Assembly (NCBI GenBank): GCA_020342235.1
Contig: CP073213.1
Location: 1,900,501 to 1,964,500 of the forward strand
Origin: Saccharomycopsis phalli
Lineage: Eukaryota > Ascomycota > Saccharomycetes > Ascoideales > Saccharomycopsidaceae
Direction of reading: 5' to 3'
Length of the DNA: 64,000 bases
Positions 28,801-39,758 of this stretch are shown piece after piece. A program made the position numbers and the translations under genes. How positions within the stretch are numbered: the first letter of the stretch is position 1; every line of letters begins with the position of its first letter. The notes beneath the pieces were generated by a model. The model did not search any database and was not told where the DNA came from. It saw only the letters and a list, made by a program, of their open reading frames with translations.

Positions 28801-29012
28801 CTTAACAACGTATATACCTGACTCGAAAATTGGCAACCGGAATAGCCCCTAATCGCGTCACGTGATTGTGGTAGGTGCCAGACTACAGGTGCTAATATAT
28901 AGCTCTAAGTTTATAAAAATGCATGGCGAGTTCTAATATATGGTGCTTGGCTCTGAAGCTATCCTATCGAATCATTAAATAATAGGCATCCATGCTGAAG
29001 GGGACAGGTCAT

Positions 29013-29603
29013 TTAGAATCCAAAGACCATTCTCTTGGCAAATTTAGCATAGTTCACCAACGAGTAGCCACTGGCAGGAAAGACAACAGTAGCAGTCAAG
29101 CAAGTAATGTATTCGTCGTCAGCATTAAATGCCCTAGCGTACACCGTGTACTTGCCTGGAGGAACTTCGTTGGGAATCTCAACTTGCTTCGAGATGCTCT
29201 GGGCACCAGCCCGAATAGGACAGGTCAAATCAACGTTTTGGATCTCCTCGCACAAGTCAAACGTCTTCTCCAACAATTTGATGTAACCATACTTGACATA
29301 AACAATAACGTAGGCCCCCTCTTCAATCGACTTCTTCAAAAACCCTCGAGCATCAATCGATAAGTTCGCGCCCTTTTGAGGTGGGTTGGGATTAAGAACA
29401 ACCTCGTCAATAGTCAATATTTTAGGCTCAGAGATATCGCAAATAGATACCGGAGAGTCCCCTGGAACAGGCTTTTCGCCAGGCAAATTCTGGACCACTG
29501 GAACCGGCGACATGTCATCGCCACCAAAGTTTATAGTCAATGGGAATCCAAGACCAACACCGGTCATTAACAACCCAGTAGCTGCAAGATGGAATAATTT
29601 CAT
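29013..29603 (-). CDS. NPC2: NPC2-type ML-domain lipid transfer protein
   Basis: The protein has 196 residues: a signal peptide (about 1-19), a short propeptide-like region, and the ML domain beginning at SPVSICDISEPKILTIDEVVLNPNPP. Six cysteines with NVDLTCPI and PGKYTVYARAFNADDEYITCLTATV fit yeast Npc2, which binds sterol and phospholipid in the vacuole lumen and passes sterol to Ncr1. It lies downstream of UBX4 on the same strand. Confidence 0.93.
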   Translation of the reverse strand: MKLFHLAATGLLMTGVGLGFPLTINFGGDDMSPVPVVQNLPGEKPVPGDSPVSICDISEPKILTIDEVVLNPNPPQKGANLSIDARGFLKKSIEEGAYVIVYVKYGYIKLLEKTFDLCEEIQNVDLTCPIRAGAQSISKQVEIPNEVPPGKYTVYARAFNADDEYITCLTATVVFPASGYSLVNYAKFAKRMVFGF

Positions 29604-29740
29604 GGCTTAAACAACGGTAACTTTGTCAGATTATTTATTTTTTATAAGTAGTGTATGAACTAGGATAACTTATTTAGAAGGAAACCAAGGGGGGCTGACC
29701 TATTCCTACTAAACAAGGTTATGCTGCCCCGTGCGGTTCA

Positions 29741-30700
29741 TCACTTCTTGCTCAACTTTAACCACTTCGGGGTTTTTCTTGGCACATCGTCCAGAACCTT
29801 GGATCTGGCTACCTTTGGCAGTACCTTGACAGGATCCCGTGGACTCGAACTATTTATCAAAGCATCTATCTTCTTGGCCTTTTCGTTATGTGTAAAAGGC
29901 CCGACAAAACTACGATCCGGCTTGCCCTCTTTGGTGATAAGCTCAAAGACAAAACTTGTCTGATGGTACGCCGACAATGACTTTGTCATAATATTGCCGT
30001 TGGCTTGAATGTCCTTGTAGTATATATTCACGTCTGGTTGCTTCTTGGATTTCACGTTTCGGTTGGCATAATTGAACGTAGGGACAGCGAGATTGTATGT
30101 AAAGTCGGGCTTCACCAATACTTCTGAGTTCAAAAACGTTATCATGTCACTAACTGTGTTTCTGGAACTAAAACTCAATTGTGTGAGCGACGTATCCGGA
30201 AACTTCACTCTAATAGACACCTTCTGCGGTTCCTGATCTTTTGGCTTCTTCAGCTCGGCCTCCTTCTTCAATTTCTCCTTGACATAATCACTGTGAGAAT
30301 TCGCCTTGTTTTGCAAAATCTGCTGATACTTTCTGGCATCTTCCACTGACAATTTGAATTCGTCATCTTCTTCCTTAGTGTCCGTGCTAGTTGTCTCCGA
30401 TGGTAGGTACACCTCATAGGAGGGGTTTAAATTAAATATTATCTTGAGCATTATGACATGGTCCTTTCCTTGGAATTCCTTCAACTCCTTGGAAAAGTCC
30501 AATGTTTTTTCACCATTCAATTCCAACCCTGAAATCTCTTGAGGATCTAAATGCAAATGACCTAGGTAGTAATCCAAAGCAGACTTTATAGTCTCGTCGC
30601 TATTAAACTGGCGTTTCAACTGGATACTCTTTGAGCGCTGCTCATCGTCCAATTTTAATCCTATGATTTTTGCCTCTACGCTTAGCAAAGAATCACTCAT
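29741..30700 (-). CDS. UBX4: UBX-domain protein Ubx4 (Cdc48 cofactor)
   Basis: From ATG 30700 (MSDSLLSVEAK) the protein has 319 residues. FKLSVEDARKYQQILQNKA parallels YELTVEQAKKYQKMLSSKA of Saccharomyces Ubx4. A UBX domain follows (SIRVKFPDTSLTQLSFSS, about 165-255), and the extreme C-terminus KTPKWLKLSKK matches VPKWMKLSKK. Ubx4 links Cdc48 to ER-associated degradation. The nine codons upstream of the ATG are open but start with no ATG of their own that fits the family. Confidence 0.88.
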   Translation of the reverse strand: MSDSLLSVEAKIIGLKLDDEQRSKSIQLKRQFNSDETIKSALDYYLGHLHLDPQEISGLELNGEKTLDFSKELKEFQGKDHVIMLKIIFNLNPSYEVYLPSETTSTDTKEEDDEFKLSVEDARKYQQILQNKANSHSDYVKEKLKKEAELKKPKDQEPQKVSIRVKFPDTSLTQLSFSSRNTVSDMITFLNSEVLVKPDFTYNLAVPTFNYANRNVKSKKQPDVNIYYKDIQANGNIMTKSLSAYHQTSFVFELITKEGKPDRSFVGPFTHNEKAKKIDALINSSSPRDPVKVLPKVARSKVLDDVPRKTPKWLKLSKK

Positions 30701-30798
30701 TGATCCAGTATATTCAACTTGCCACAATATCCTGTAGGCAAATCACATGACACTGGCTCGAGGATTTTCTAGGTGAGTCAATTGCAGCATACATACAA

Positions 30799-31833
30799 AT
30801 GTTTGGCATAAAAAGAAATATTCTTAGAAAAGGAATACAACTCAGCAGCAAAAACTTTGCTTCCACATTAGCGTTCATTGAGACCAGCAACGGGAAGATC
30901 ACGTCTGGGTCCCTTTCTACTATAACTGCTGCAAAGCAGTTGAATCTGCCAATTACTGCCATTTTGGTTGGCGAAGATGCTACCAGTGCGGCTAAAAATG
31001 AGTTGAGTAAATTGGGCGACGGAGTCTTGTCCAAAGTTCTTGTTGCCTCTGATAAAAGATATAATCATTATTTACCGGAGCAGGTCGCACCATTATTACT
31101 CAAGGTGTTGGCAGATGCCAGTTTGGACATTAAGCACTTTTTCGTTCCTTCTTCGTTTGTGGGCAAGTCAATCATACCAAGACTAGCTAGCAAGTTGGAT
31201 GTCCAGCCAATCAGTGATATTGTGGCAGTTCGAGACGCAAGTACCTTCTCCAGACTCATTTACGCAGGTAACGCATTGGCAACGGTGAAATCAAACGACT
31301 CAATTATCCTTTCCTCGGTCCGAACGTCGGCGTTTGAGCCGGTGAAATTGGGAGAAAGTGCTTCTGAAATTGCCATTGAAGAGTTGGAGTATGTCACCTC
31401 AGAGAGTTACAATGAATGGGTGGGCGAGAACTTGATCCAATCAGAGAGACCAGATTTGGGATCAGCCAAGGTGGTAGTTTCTGGAGGCCGGGGACTTGGA
31501 TCCAAGGAAAATTTTGATGAATTGATCGACCCATTGGCCAAGTCTTTGAATGCGGCAATTGGTGCTTCTAGAGCTGCTGTAGATGCTGGTTATGTGGATA
31601 ATTCTCTTCAAGTGGGCCAAACGGGTAAAATTGTGGCTCCAGAGTTGTACATTGCCGTTGGAATCTCTGGTGCAATTCAACATTTGGCTGGTATGAAAGA
31701 TTCCAAGGTGATTGTGGCAATTAACAAGGCTGACGATGCACCAATCTTTGGTGCTTCTGATTATGGTTTGGTTGGGGATTTGTTTGAAATAGTGCCAGAA
31801 TTGACAAAAAAGATTGAGAGTGCCAAGAATTGA
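30799..31833 (+). CDS. AIM45: Electron transfer flavoprotein alpha subunit, mitochondrial
   Basis: The protein has 344 residues. A basic presequence (MFGIKRNILRKGIQLSSKNF) is followed by the ETF alpha/beta domain (STLAFIETSNGKITSGSLSTITAAKQL). The C-terminal FAD domain has VVSGGRGLGSKENFDELIDPLAKSLNAAIGASRAAVDAGYV, GQTGKIVAPELYIAVGISGAIQH and VIVAINKADDAPIF. ETF passes electrons from acyl-CoA and amino-acid dehydrogenases to ubiquinone. It is divergent from UBX4 with 98 bp between starts. Confidence 0.96.
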   Translation: MFGIKRNILRKGIQLSSKNFASTLAFIETSNGKITSGSLSTITAAKQLNLPITAILVGEDATSAAKNELSKLGDGVLSKVLVASDKRYNHYLPEQVAPLLLKVLADASLDIKHFFVPSSFVGKSIIPRLASKLDVQPISDIVAVRDASTFSRLIYAGNALATVKSNDSIILSSVRTSAFEPVKLGESASEIAIEELEYVTSESYNEWVGENLIQSERPDLGSAKVVVSGGRGLGSKENFDELIDPLAKSLNAAIGASRAAVDAGYVDNSLQVGQTGKIVAPELYIAVGISGAIQHLAGMKDSKVIVAINKADDAPIFGASDYGLVGDLFEIVPELTKKIESAKN

Positions 31834-32809
31834 AGTATTCTTTTTTGGTACATTGATTATAATAAATACACTCTGTTTCTGCACTCTGTAGCCAAATTAT
31901 GAATGCCGCATAGACTCCATACAATGGACATGAAAAGTTACATCTTTGCTTCCAGCAGACAGGACTAGAATATATTCGGGCGGATTAATCTTAAAAGTAA
32001 AGTCAACTAACGCACCAACACCATCTGTTGTATATACTGGTCAAGCTAAATCTACTGTATATACTAGCCAAGCTACATTTTTGTATATACTGAACCAGCT
32101 ACATCATCTGGAGGACTGCAATTGCAGACTACAATACAAAACGGCCCACTTGTAAAAAAAATCTCTAGCTACATCAACTATTGACAAACTCTGGGTTGAC
32201 AAGAGATCTTTCAACCAGTACACGATTATTAATTACGCCTGTGTTGTCCAATTGACGACTCTTATACCCAGTCTGAGAAAAAGCCACACATTACACTCGC
32301 GGCTGGTGCGCCTCAGCTGGCATTATGCCTCGTCAGAATGTATAGGTCATGTATTTAGTCCTGAAAAGACTTTGCAGCCTCGGTAATGTGTGGTTATAAT
32401 ACCTTTTATAGTCACTCAATGCTGTATACAGACAATGTCTCAGTTCCTACTCCACTCACAGACTACCTAGCATGGAACTCCATACACAGCGTAGCACAAT
32501 CTGTAAACCTGGAAAGCTCGAGTTAAATCTATATATTCCCTGATTTATTGGTATTATTTTTGTATTTATCCATTTTTTTTTCCTGGTATACCCGAGGCAT
32601 TAAAGCGTGTGTGGGCTCATTGGTGAAAAACCTGATTATTCCGTCCCGGAAGTCTCCTAGGTAAAATCAGGTGTCAAACTCAAGTGATAAACAGCTCGGA
32701 TAGTTTTCTAGAATTCTCAAACCACCTGTACGTCTAGGTATTTCCAAGCCAGTTTTGCGGAAATTTTCTATTGGACATCACATTTTAATTCTTTTTGGAG
32801 CAATCGATA
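31834..32809. promoter_or_regulatory. Long intergenic region, AIM45 3' flank / GIP3-like promoter
   Basis: This 976-bp region has no credible gene. It contains three imperfect 26-27 bp repeats (32029-32108, listed separately). The size suggests a complex promoter for the large leucine-rich protein downstream. Confidence 0.45.
32029..32108 (+). repeat. Three imperfect tandem repeats of 26-27 bp
   Basis: Units start at 32029, 32056 and 32082. Each begins tgtatatact and continues with a variant of rrccaagctacatc. They lie upstream of the GIP3-like gene. Confidence 0.8.
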
Positions 32810-35800
32810 ATGTCTAAACTACAAATGGAGCAAGATACAGGTGTATCTAATGGAGATGTGGATTGGCTCTTTCGTGGTAAAATAAAAAAGACCAGCAAAG
32901 GTACTAATGATGAGGATGCTGATACAAAGATCCCCAAGGGACCAGTGGTGCCTTCACCTAGTGACATTCCTTCGAAACCCGACTCAACAAGCAACACCAC
33001 CAGTGTATCCACAAAGGACAAAAGCAAAGAAACAAAGGAAGACACCCTAAATGACGCCTTCAACAGCATTGGAATAAGCTCACTGCGAAAATCTGAAGAA
33101 ATAGTGGCGAGTGTGCCTCCAACACGTTCGGTTGCTAAGAATAGAAGCAGAAGCGCAAGCGTCTCCACGGGACTTTTGGGCGGACGAAAGTCGCTGGAAA
33201 GCACCGAAAGCCCGATTAAAAGAAGAACTTCTAGCGGATCCAATGCTGCTAGCGACAAAAAGGGCCTCTTCAGTTCGTTCTCATCAAAGTTCGGCAAGAA
33301 GAAGCCGTTGGTGACTGAACCTGTCCCGCTAGCATCAGCGCCAACTAGTCCGTCTGCTGCTTCGGCTAATGTGCAACACGACTCCATAAAAAGGCTTGGG
33401 TCGTTGAGAGATAAGGTTGCATCTAAGATCACCAACAACCGTCCTGTGTCCATCGGCCCAACCGAACGAGTGATATTGAACAAGAATCCTAATAAACCGA
33501 AGATCCATATTGAAGAGTTGATGAACTTGAGAATGAAACGCGTTGTCTTTGATATCAGCGGCACCCAAAACGATCCGCCCCAGCAGATCCCTTCGCGAAA
33601 GCCCAAAAAAGGGAACGTGATAATCCCCGATGATTTACTTGGTGAGGTGCCGAGAGTCAGTCTTGGTATAGCCAATAGCGAGAAGAAGTCGACCGAACTA
33701 GAGAAGAAGGAAATCAACCAACGGCAGTACCAGTTAGCTTTGGACAGGCAGAAAAAGTCCCTTGAGGAATCAAAAAAACATGCAAATGAAGCGCACCTAT
33801 CGGCCATCCGAATCGCAAGCGAAGTGGCTAATTTTAAACAGTCGAAAAATGGGCACCTTATTCCTACGGCAAACTCTGAAGAAGAAGTCAATAACACAGT
33901 GTTCCACACGCATGGGATCGACATTGACAAGCCAATGCATACACATGAACATCATTTTGCCGACGACAAACCGAATGAAGAAGAAATGATTGATGGAGAT
34001 CTTCCATTAGATCTTGTGTACACAAGATGTTGTCACTTGAGAGAAATCCTACCTATACCAGCGACACTACGACAATTAAAGGGGAAAATACGACCTTTGC
34101 ATATTTTGAAGTTTTTGAACCCAAAGCCCACTTTGATAGACATTTTGTCGTTTTCCGACTTCCTCGCAATTTCCCCTATCAGCACGGTTATCTTCGACAA
34201 TGTTGTCTTGACCAATGAAATGATTAGAATCGTCTTGACTTCACTTGCCACAAGCCGACACTTGGAAAAACTTTCATTGAGAAATCTTACTATTGATGCA
34301 GTTGGTTGGAAATATCTATGTAAATTTCTCTTGAGAAATCAAACATTTGTGAAATTAGACTTGTCTCAAACAAAATACCGGACCGACATGTCGCCTGAAT
34401 ATTACAGATTCAATATGAACTGGCCTTTGTTGGTAGAGGTGCTTAAAAGAAGAGGCGGAATCTTTGAGTTGGTTCTAACTGGCATTGATTTCAAATTTGA
34501 TGACTTTAAGTTACTCGTTGAGCAAGGTATCTCCATAAAGACTAAACGGCTTGGCTTAGCCTCCTCTAATATATCCAAAGAGAAGCTTGAAATAGTTAAT
34601 AACTGGATTAACAAGTCAGGTTCCACCTGTGAAGGTATCGATTTAGGCTTCAATGACTTGAGCGGGGGCCAATTGTCGGCAATTAATATCACTAACCTCC
34701 AGTCAAAGTTACTCTTTTTGTCCATCAACTCTACTAACATTACTGATATTGACCAGCTCGCTTCTTTTTTGAAGAATTTGTCCGAGCTTCCAAACTTGAG
34801 TTTCTTGGACTTGAGTAGTTTGCCCGGAATCTTTCCACATGTTATTCCATACTTGAAGCGTTATTTGCCCAAGTTTTCAAACTTGAAGAGAGTTCACTTT
34901 GACTACAATAATTTGCCTCCTAAATCTTTGGCTGCTATATTGGAGATCTTACAGAGTTGCAAGAAAATTATACATCTTAGCATTATTGGTAATGATGTGA
35001 AGGATGTTAGTGCCAGTATATATGGCTGTGTGAAAGCGTCTAGATCGATTTTCAATATCGATATGGACTATGATCAGATTCCAGAATTGGTTGGGTCAAA
35101 GATTGCTGTTGTATTGATGAGAAACATGGAGATCAACTTACACGGGGAGGACTCGGTCAAAAAAGGTGAAGGTGATGAATTGCAAGATGAATTAATGTTT
35201 GACGGTTCATTGATTGCTGAGTCTGCTGAGGCGCTTTTAAGTGCTAATTCTTCAGATAATGACGACTATGCTATCGGATTCTTGAAGAAGTCTTTGATCA
35301 TCAAAACCAAAGCGGTTAGAACTGAAATCCATGCTACTATTGATGCGTTATTTGAAAAGAGAAACAATGGGGGATTAAATATTGAAGGCAAGGAACGGTT
35401 GCTACGTTTTTGTATTTTAGACTCGGCTTTGGAAAAGATTGTCCATTTATTTGAAGGCCCTGAGGACTTAACGTCCAACAACAAAAGCGCGGACCATGCT
35501 ATTTCCAAGTCAAACAATGACAACATTACTGCTACCACTGAAGAGGGAGATGAGGAAGAGTATATGCACGACATCTCCAAGGATATTATTACTACTGAGA
35601 TTGTCAGAGGAGGGCTTGCCCAGCCAATGTCACAGGTTCAGTCGTCAGTGATTATTCCTGAAATGCCACATCAATTGGCAATAGAAAAGTCCAGTGATGG
35701 TAAAGAGATATCTGTGGATGCTACAACTGGTAGACCGGTTCTTTTCAAAAACGTGTCGCAAACTTCCATACATGCCAAGAAGCAAGAGGAGGAGGAAGGG

Positions 35801-36385
35801 GAGTTCCACAAGTGGGGATTCTTTGTACAGCAGCATAGTTCGTTATACCCAGAACCTGATGTTTCCCCTGTTCCAGCTGTGGTGCCACATCAGACGGAAC
35901 AGCATGCGCCTTTGGAATCAATAAAGAGCTCCCCTACTGCTTTGTCCAAGGAGACAAATGTTGGTGGGACTGTGAGCAGTACAGGTACTGTACCGGCCAC
36001 TCCCTCAGGAGTAAGGCCGAAGCTTCTTAGTTTGATTACAGGCGAAGAGCTACGAAAGGCGGTGATAAAGGCCAAAGGAGTTAACTCGATTGACGAATTG
36101 ATTGATAAGGTTGAACAAAAGTCCGTGCAATTGAACAATATTTACACTCTGCCACCATTGGACGCGTCCCAAGGCGGTAGTCGAAAAGAGGTGCGGCCTA
36201 ATCCTGACGATGTTACAGTGACGTCAAAAGCCCATGATAATATCGAGGATGTGGCGAGTTTCAGCAGCGTGGACTCGATGCCTAGTGATGCTGGCAACAT
36301 TGCGTTTGAAGATGAACAAAAGGTAGTGGACGAGACGTACGAGAAGCTCCTCAACGATGTTGTGAGAGTAAGATCCAATAAATAA
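32810..36385 (+). CDS. Large leucine-rich protein, GIP3/HER1-like (putative PP1/Glc7 partner)
   Basis: The protein has 1191 residues from ATG 32810 (MSKLQMEQD). A DVDWLFRGKIKK motif near residue 20 precedes a Ser/Lys-rich disordered part with a basic KRRTSSG stretch. R244-F247 (RVVF in KRVVFDIS) fits the RVxF motif that docks protein phosphatase 1. A coiled coil lies at about 290-345. The middle (about 405-770) is built of RNI-like leucine-rich repeats (HLEKLSLRNL, FVKLDLSQTK, LSFLDLSSLPG, KIIHLSIIGNDV). The C-terminal third is acidic and disordered. This plan resembles Saccharomyces Gip3/Her1; I recall the family rather than an exact orthologue. Confidence 0.85.
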   Translation: MSKLQMEQDTGVSNGDVDWLFRGKIKKTSKGTNDEDADTKIPKGPVVPSPSDIPSKPDSTSNTTSVSTKDKSKETKEDTLNDAFNSIGISSLRKSEEIVASVPPTRSVAKNRSRSASVSTGLLGGRKSLESTESPIKRRTSSGSNAASDKKGLFSSFSSKFGKKKPLVTEPVPLASAPTSPSAASANVQHDSIKRLGSLRDKVASKITNNRPVSIGPTERVILNKNPNKPKIHIEELMNLRMKRVVFDISGTQNDPPQQIPSRKPKKGNVIIPDDLLGEVPRVSLGIANSEKKSTELEKKEINQRQYQLALDRQKKSLEESKKHANEAHLSAIRIASEVANFKQSKNGHLIPTANSEEEVNNTVFHTHGIDIDKPMHTHEHHFADDKPNEEEMIDGDLPLDLVYTRCCHLREILPIPATLRQLKGKIRPLHILKFLNPKPTLIDILSFSDFLAISPISTVIFDNVVLTNEMIRIVLTSLATSRHLEKLSLRNLTIDAVGWKYLCKFLLRNQTFVKLDLSQTKYRTDMSPEYYRFNMNWPLLVEVLKRRGGIFELVLTGIDFKFDDFKLLVEQGISIKTKRLGLASSNISKEKLEIVNNWINKSGSTCEGIDLGFNDLSGGQLSAINITNLQSKLLFLSINSTNITDIDQLASFLKNLSELPNLSFLDLSSLPGIFPHVIPYLKRYLPKFSNLKRVHFDYNNLPPKSLAAILEILQSCKKIIHLSIIGNDVKDVSASIYGCVKASRSIFNIDMDYDQIPELVGSKIAVVLMRNMEINLHGEDSVKKGEGDELQDELMFDGSLIAESAEALLSANSSDNDDYAIGFLKKSLIIKTKAVRTEIHATIDALFEKRNNGGLNIEGKERLLRFCILDSALEKIVHLFEGPEDLTSNNKSADHAISKSNNDNITATTEEGDEEEYMHDISKDIITTEIVRGGLAQPMSQVQSSVIIPEMPHQLAIEKSSDGKEISVDATTGRPVLFKNVSQTSIHAKKQEEEEGEFHKWGFFVQQHSSLYPEPDVSPVPAVVPHQTEQHAPLESIKSSPTALSKETNVGGTVSSTGTVPATPSGVRPKLLSLITGEELRKAVIKAKGVNSIDELIDKVEQKSVQLNNIYTLPPLDASQGGSRKEVRPNPDDVTVTSKAHDNIEDVASFSSVDSMPSDAGNIAFEDEQKVVDETYEKLLNDVVRVRSNK

Positions 36386-36453
36386 TCATTACGTTAATAA
36401 TTTCAATATGTATTCGTTAAACATCCATTAGTACTAATAAACTTTTGTTAACG

Positions 36454-39201
36454 TCAAACCATCATTGAGGTTCCGACATAACTGACACCCTCTTTTTTTA
36501 CATAAAATTTGAATATCTCGTCAGCAATAAAAACCGAAGAGGTCACAAACATAATATAGACCAAGTCGCCAAGGTTGAGGCCTTCGGTTTGGAAGATATT
36601 CTGAAGCAAAGGAATGTATATGATAGCCAACTGAGCAAGTATGATGATCAAGATGGACACATTGAAAAACTTGTTTTTGAAAAAACCCACTTCAAAGATG
36701 GACTTTGAGTTGTGCTTTGAGCTGATGGCATTCCACATGTCAAAACACACAAAGGTGGCAAACGTCATGGTAGTATCTCTTCGGGTCACTGAATCCTGGA
36801 TTTCTTTTGCGTAAATAAAAATAGTACCTAGCACAGTGATTGTTCCCTTCAATGCTATTCTCTGCAACAATCTGGTGGACAAGATGTTTTCCAGCTTCGA
36901 TCTTGGAGGATAGTTCATGATGTCATCGTCAACTGGCTCCACTCCCAAAGACTGTGCTGGAGGCCCGTCCATGATAATGTTGATAAACAAAATCATCATT
37001 GGGTTCAACGGGTTAGGCAAGTTGAAGAAAGTGGTGATTGCAATAAGACCCAACGCACCGACAGACGTAGATAACTGGAAGCACAAGAAGTTTTGAATGT
37101 TGTAGAAAATCCCTTTTCCTTCTTCAATGGCAGTCAAAATAGTTGCAAAGTCATCATTAACCAAAATCATATCAGCAGCCTCTTTGGCCACATCCGTTCC
37201 ATTCTTTCCCATGGCGATACCAATGTCTGCCAATTTCAAAGCAGGAGCATCATTCACACCATCACCGGTCATTGCCACCACATCACCTCTTTCTTGAAGA
37301 GCCTTGACGATTCTCACCTTGTGGGCAGGGGTACTTCTGGCAAATACTGTAATGTATTGGATAGCGTTGGCCAATTCAATGTCGCTCATTGAGTCTAATT
37401 TTTCACCAGACACCACTTGTCTAGAGATATCTTGAGTTGGGATACCAACCTGTTTAGCAATAGAGCCAGCAGTAGCCTCACTGTCACCTGTGATCATAAT
37501 AACATGGACACCGCCCTTGAGAAATTCGTTGACAGCAGAAGGAACATTTCTTCTTGGAGGATCATACATTGCAATCAACCCAGCAAAGATCAAATCATGT
37601 GGGTCACCACCATCTTCAAATTCGCCGTCTTTTCTTGCCAATGCCAAAACTCGTAAGCCAGAAGTCGCCATATCGACAGCCTGCAGGTTAATTTGCGCCT
37701 TGATTTCGCTAGATATAGCTGTAACATTTCCCTTGTTGTTGATATAATGAGTAGAGAGCTTCAACACTTTCTCATATGCTCCCTTTACAAAGGTCTCCAG
37801 TCTTTGTTTATCGCCTTTGTGTACGCTAACTGCCATGTACTTTCGCAGAGAATTAAACGAAATCTCCTTGACTCTTTCCCTTGTGCCTCGAATGTCTTCC
37901 AAGTTGAATTTAGCCAACACTTCCACCATTGCAATGTCGGTAGGATTACCAAGATACTTTTCTGCTTCTTGCGAAAAACGTGAGTTGTTGCAAATGTTTC
38001 CAATTTCAAGTAACTTCTGAACCTCACTGGAGGCAGTGAAGTGAGAATGGCCATTCAATTCAATAAACGTGGAAGGGGTCCAGATCTTGGTCACTGTCAT
38101 GTGATTTTCTGTCAAGGTTCCTGTCTTATCAGTACACAAGACATTGACAGAGCCCAATGTCTCCACACTAGGCAATCTTCTAACGATGGCCTTGTGGGAT
38201 GCCATTCTAAGCACTCCCAATGCTAAAGTAACGGTGACGATAATAGGTAAACCCTCAGGAATGGCGGCAACAGCTAAAGAGACAGATATCTGGAACATGT
38301 CAAGCCACGACTTGCCTTCGATTATCCCAATAACACAGATTACACCAATGATAGCAAAGGAAATGAGCGACAACTGCTTACCCAACTTATCCATTGTGAT
38401 CTGCAATGGGGTCTTTGGCTTTTCAATATCTGCCATCATTTTGAAAATATGACCAAAGGCGGTGTTTGACCCGGTACCAATGACAATACCGGATCCATTT
38501 CCGTCTCTGACCAATGTGCCCATAAATGCAATATTAGTTCGCTCGCTGATTGGGATATTTCCCTGAGAAAATCTCAGGGTGTCCAACTCCTTTGTGGTCT
38601 TTCCTACTGGATTTGTCTCCCCGGTCAAGTTACTTTCGTCTATGGATAAATCGCTCTGTTCAATGATTCGAATATCAGCAGGAATTCTGTCGCCAACAGA
38701 AAAGTGGACCAAGTCACCAGGAACCAAATTAGAGGCCAACACGGTTTGTGTCTTTCCCTCTCTGGTGAGGTGGCAGTTTGGTGGAACAAGTTTATTAAGT
38801 GCCTCCAACGATTTTTCCGAGCGGTACTCTTGGACAAACCCAACAGTCACGACGATAATAATAGCAATAGTAATAGAAACGGCGTCATCGATATTTCCCA
38901 TGATGAAGCTCACAATGGCCGAGGCATTTAGCAATAAGATCAAGGGGTCCTCGTAAAACTGCTTGACAAACTTCAAGTACAAAGGCTCATCTTCCTCGGA
39001 CTCCAACTCATTGCTACCGTGAATAGACTTTCTGTACATGGTGTCTTGAAAGGAGCCAAGCCCTTGTTTTCCATTTGTGTTCAAGTCTTCGATGGTTTTT
39101 TCAATGGACTTTAGGCAGTAATCTGAAGACGGAATGTTAGCAGCAGACGGTGAGTCTCTGCTGCCAGTAGACAACAGAATATCAAAAGGATTATCACTCA
39201 T
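36454..39201 (-). CDS. PMR1: Golgi P-type Ca2+/Mn2+ ATPase Pmr1
   Basis: From ATG 39201 (MSDNPFDILLS) the protein has 915 residues. The P2A ATPase features are the actuator loop LTGET, TM4 with AAIPEGLPIIVTVTLALG (ion ligands), the phosphorylation site CTDKTGTLTENH (about residue 360), the hinge AMTGDGVNDAPALKLADIGIAMG, and ten expected membrane spans. Pmr1 supplies Ca2+ and Mn2+ to the Golgi lumen for glycosyltransferases, relevant beside three wall-enzyme genes in this window. Upstream codons to 39210 begin with TTG and are not used. Confidence 0.96.
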   Translation of the reverse strand: MSDNPFDILLSTGSRDSPSAANIPSSDYCLKSIEKTIEDLNTNGKQGLGSFQDTMYRKSIHGSNELESEEDEPLYLKFVKQFYEDPLILLLNASAIVSFIMGNIDDAVSITIAIIIVVTVGFVQEYRSEKSLEALNKLVPPNCHLTREGKTQTVLASNLVPGDLVHFSVGDRIPADIRIIEQSDLSIDESNLTGETNPVGKTTKELDTLRFSQGNIPISERTNIAFMGTLVRDGNGSGIVIGTGSNTAFGHIFKMMADIEKPKTPLQITMDKLGKQLSLISFAIIGVICVIGIIEGKSWLDMFQISVSLAVAAIPEGLPIIVTVTLALGVLRMASHKAIVRRLPSVETLGSVNVLCTDKTGTLTENHMTVTKIWTPSTFIELNGHSHFTASSEVQKLLEIGNICNNSRFSQEAEKYLGNPTDIAMVEVLAKFNLEDIRGTRERVKEISFNSLRKYMAVSVHKGDKQRLETFVKGAYEKVLKLSTHYINNKGNVTAISSEIKAQINLQAVDMATSGLRVLALARKDGEFEDGGDPHDLIFAGLIAMYDPPRRNVPSAVNEFLKGGVHVIMITGDSEATAGSIAKQVGIPTQDISRQVVSGEKLDSMSDIELANAIQYITVFARSTPAHKVRIVKALQERGDVVAMTGDGVNDAPALKLADIGIAMGKNGTDVAKEAADMILVNDDFATILTAIEEGKGIFYNIQNFLCFQLSTSVGALGLIAITTFFNLPNPLNPMMILFINIIMDGPPAQSLGVEPVDDDIMNYPPRSKLENILSTRLLQRIALKGTITVLGTIFIYAKEIQDSVTRRDTTMTFATFVCFDMWNAISSKHNSKSIFEVGFFKNKFFNVSILIIILAQLAIIYIPLLQNIFQTEGLNLGDLVYIMFVTSSVFIADEIFKFYVKKEGVSYVGTSMMV

Positions 39202-39758
39202 GTCTACCAATAAAATTATCTATAATCTATGATTCACCGGAATATTGATATTGAGCTATTCCAATCGTGAAATTTTGCACTAGTTAAGTACGACCGAAGT
39301 AGGTACAACACGAGTCTGAAGAAACTTTTTTTTTTTTTCTCAGGACACCTCAGCCTGGCTGTGCGCTATGTGCCCTTCAAGAGAGATTGAGAGAACCCTG
39401 AATTTAGTTACATTGAGAAGCGCCGGCAAGAATTATGGCCATTTATTATAAAAACAGATTTTTTTTTTTTATATTGGTGGTGATGTGGAGGACCATACAC
39501 ACGGTAAATGACTACTTTCCAAGCGGCAGTCTTATCTGCCGTTTTGAAACTACCTCTGCAGGAGTTTTTACGTAATGAAAAATTATACGCGGCTCTGCAC
39601 GGCTTCATAGCGGAGCCAACCCTGTACACATCAATATCGACAAAACGTCACATTACCAAAAAAAAATACAGAACCCATATAAAAAGCATATATAAAAAGT
39701 CGTAAACAAAGACAATCAAAAGTAATCCCGTTTTTATATATTCACTCGGCTGGCCCTT
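39202..39758. promoter_or_regulatory. Intergenic region PMR1 promoter / MCM1 3' flank
   Basis: A 13-base T run (about 39327-39339) lies upstream of PMR1, with a second T run at about 39461-39470. A short inverted repeat cggcag/ctgccg lies near 39522-39543. The 66-codon plus frame there looks like chance. Confidence 0.4.

Noticed and set aside
39508-39705. 66-codon plus frame between PMR1 and MCM1
   Set aside because: It contains an inverted repeat and a basic, low-complexity end, with no similarity I recognise.
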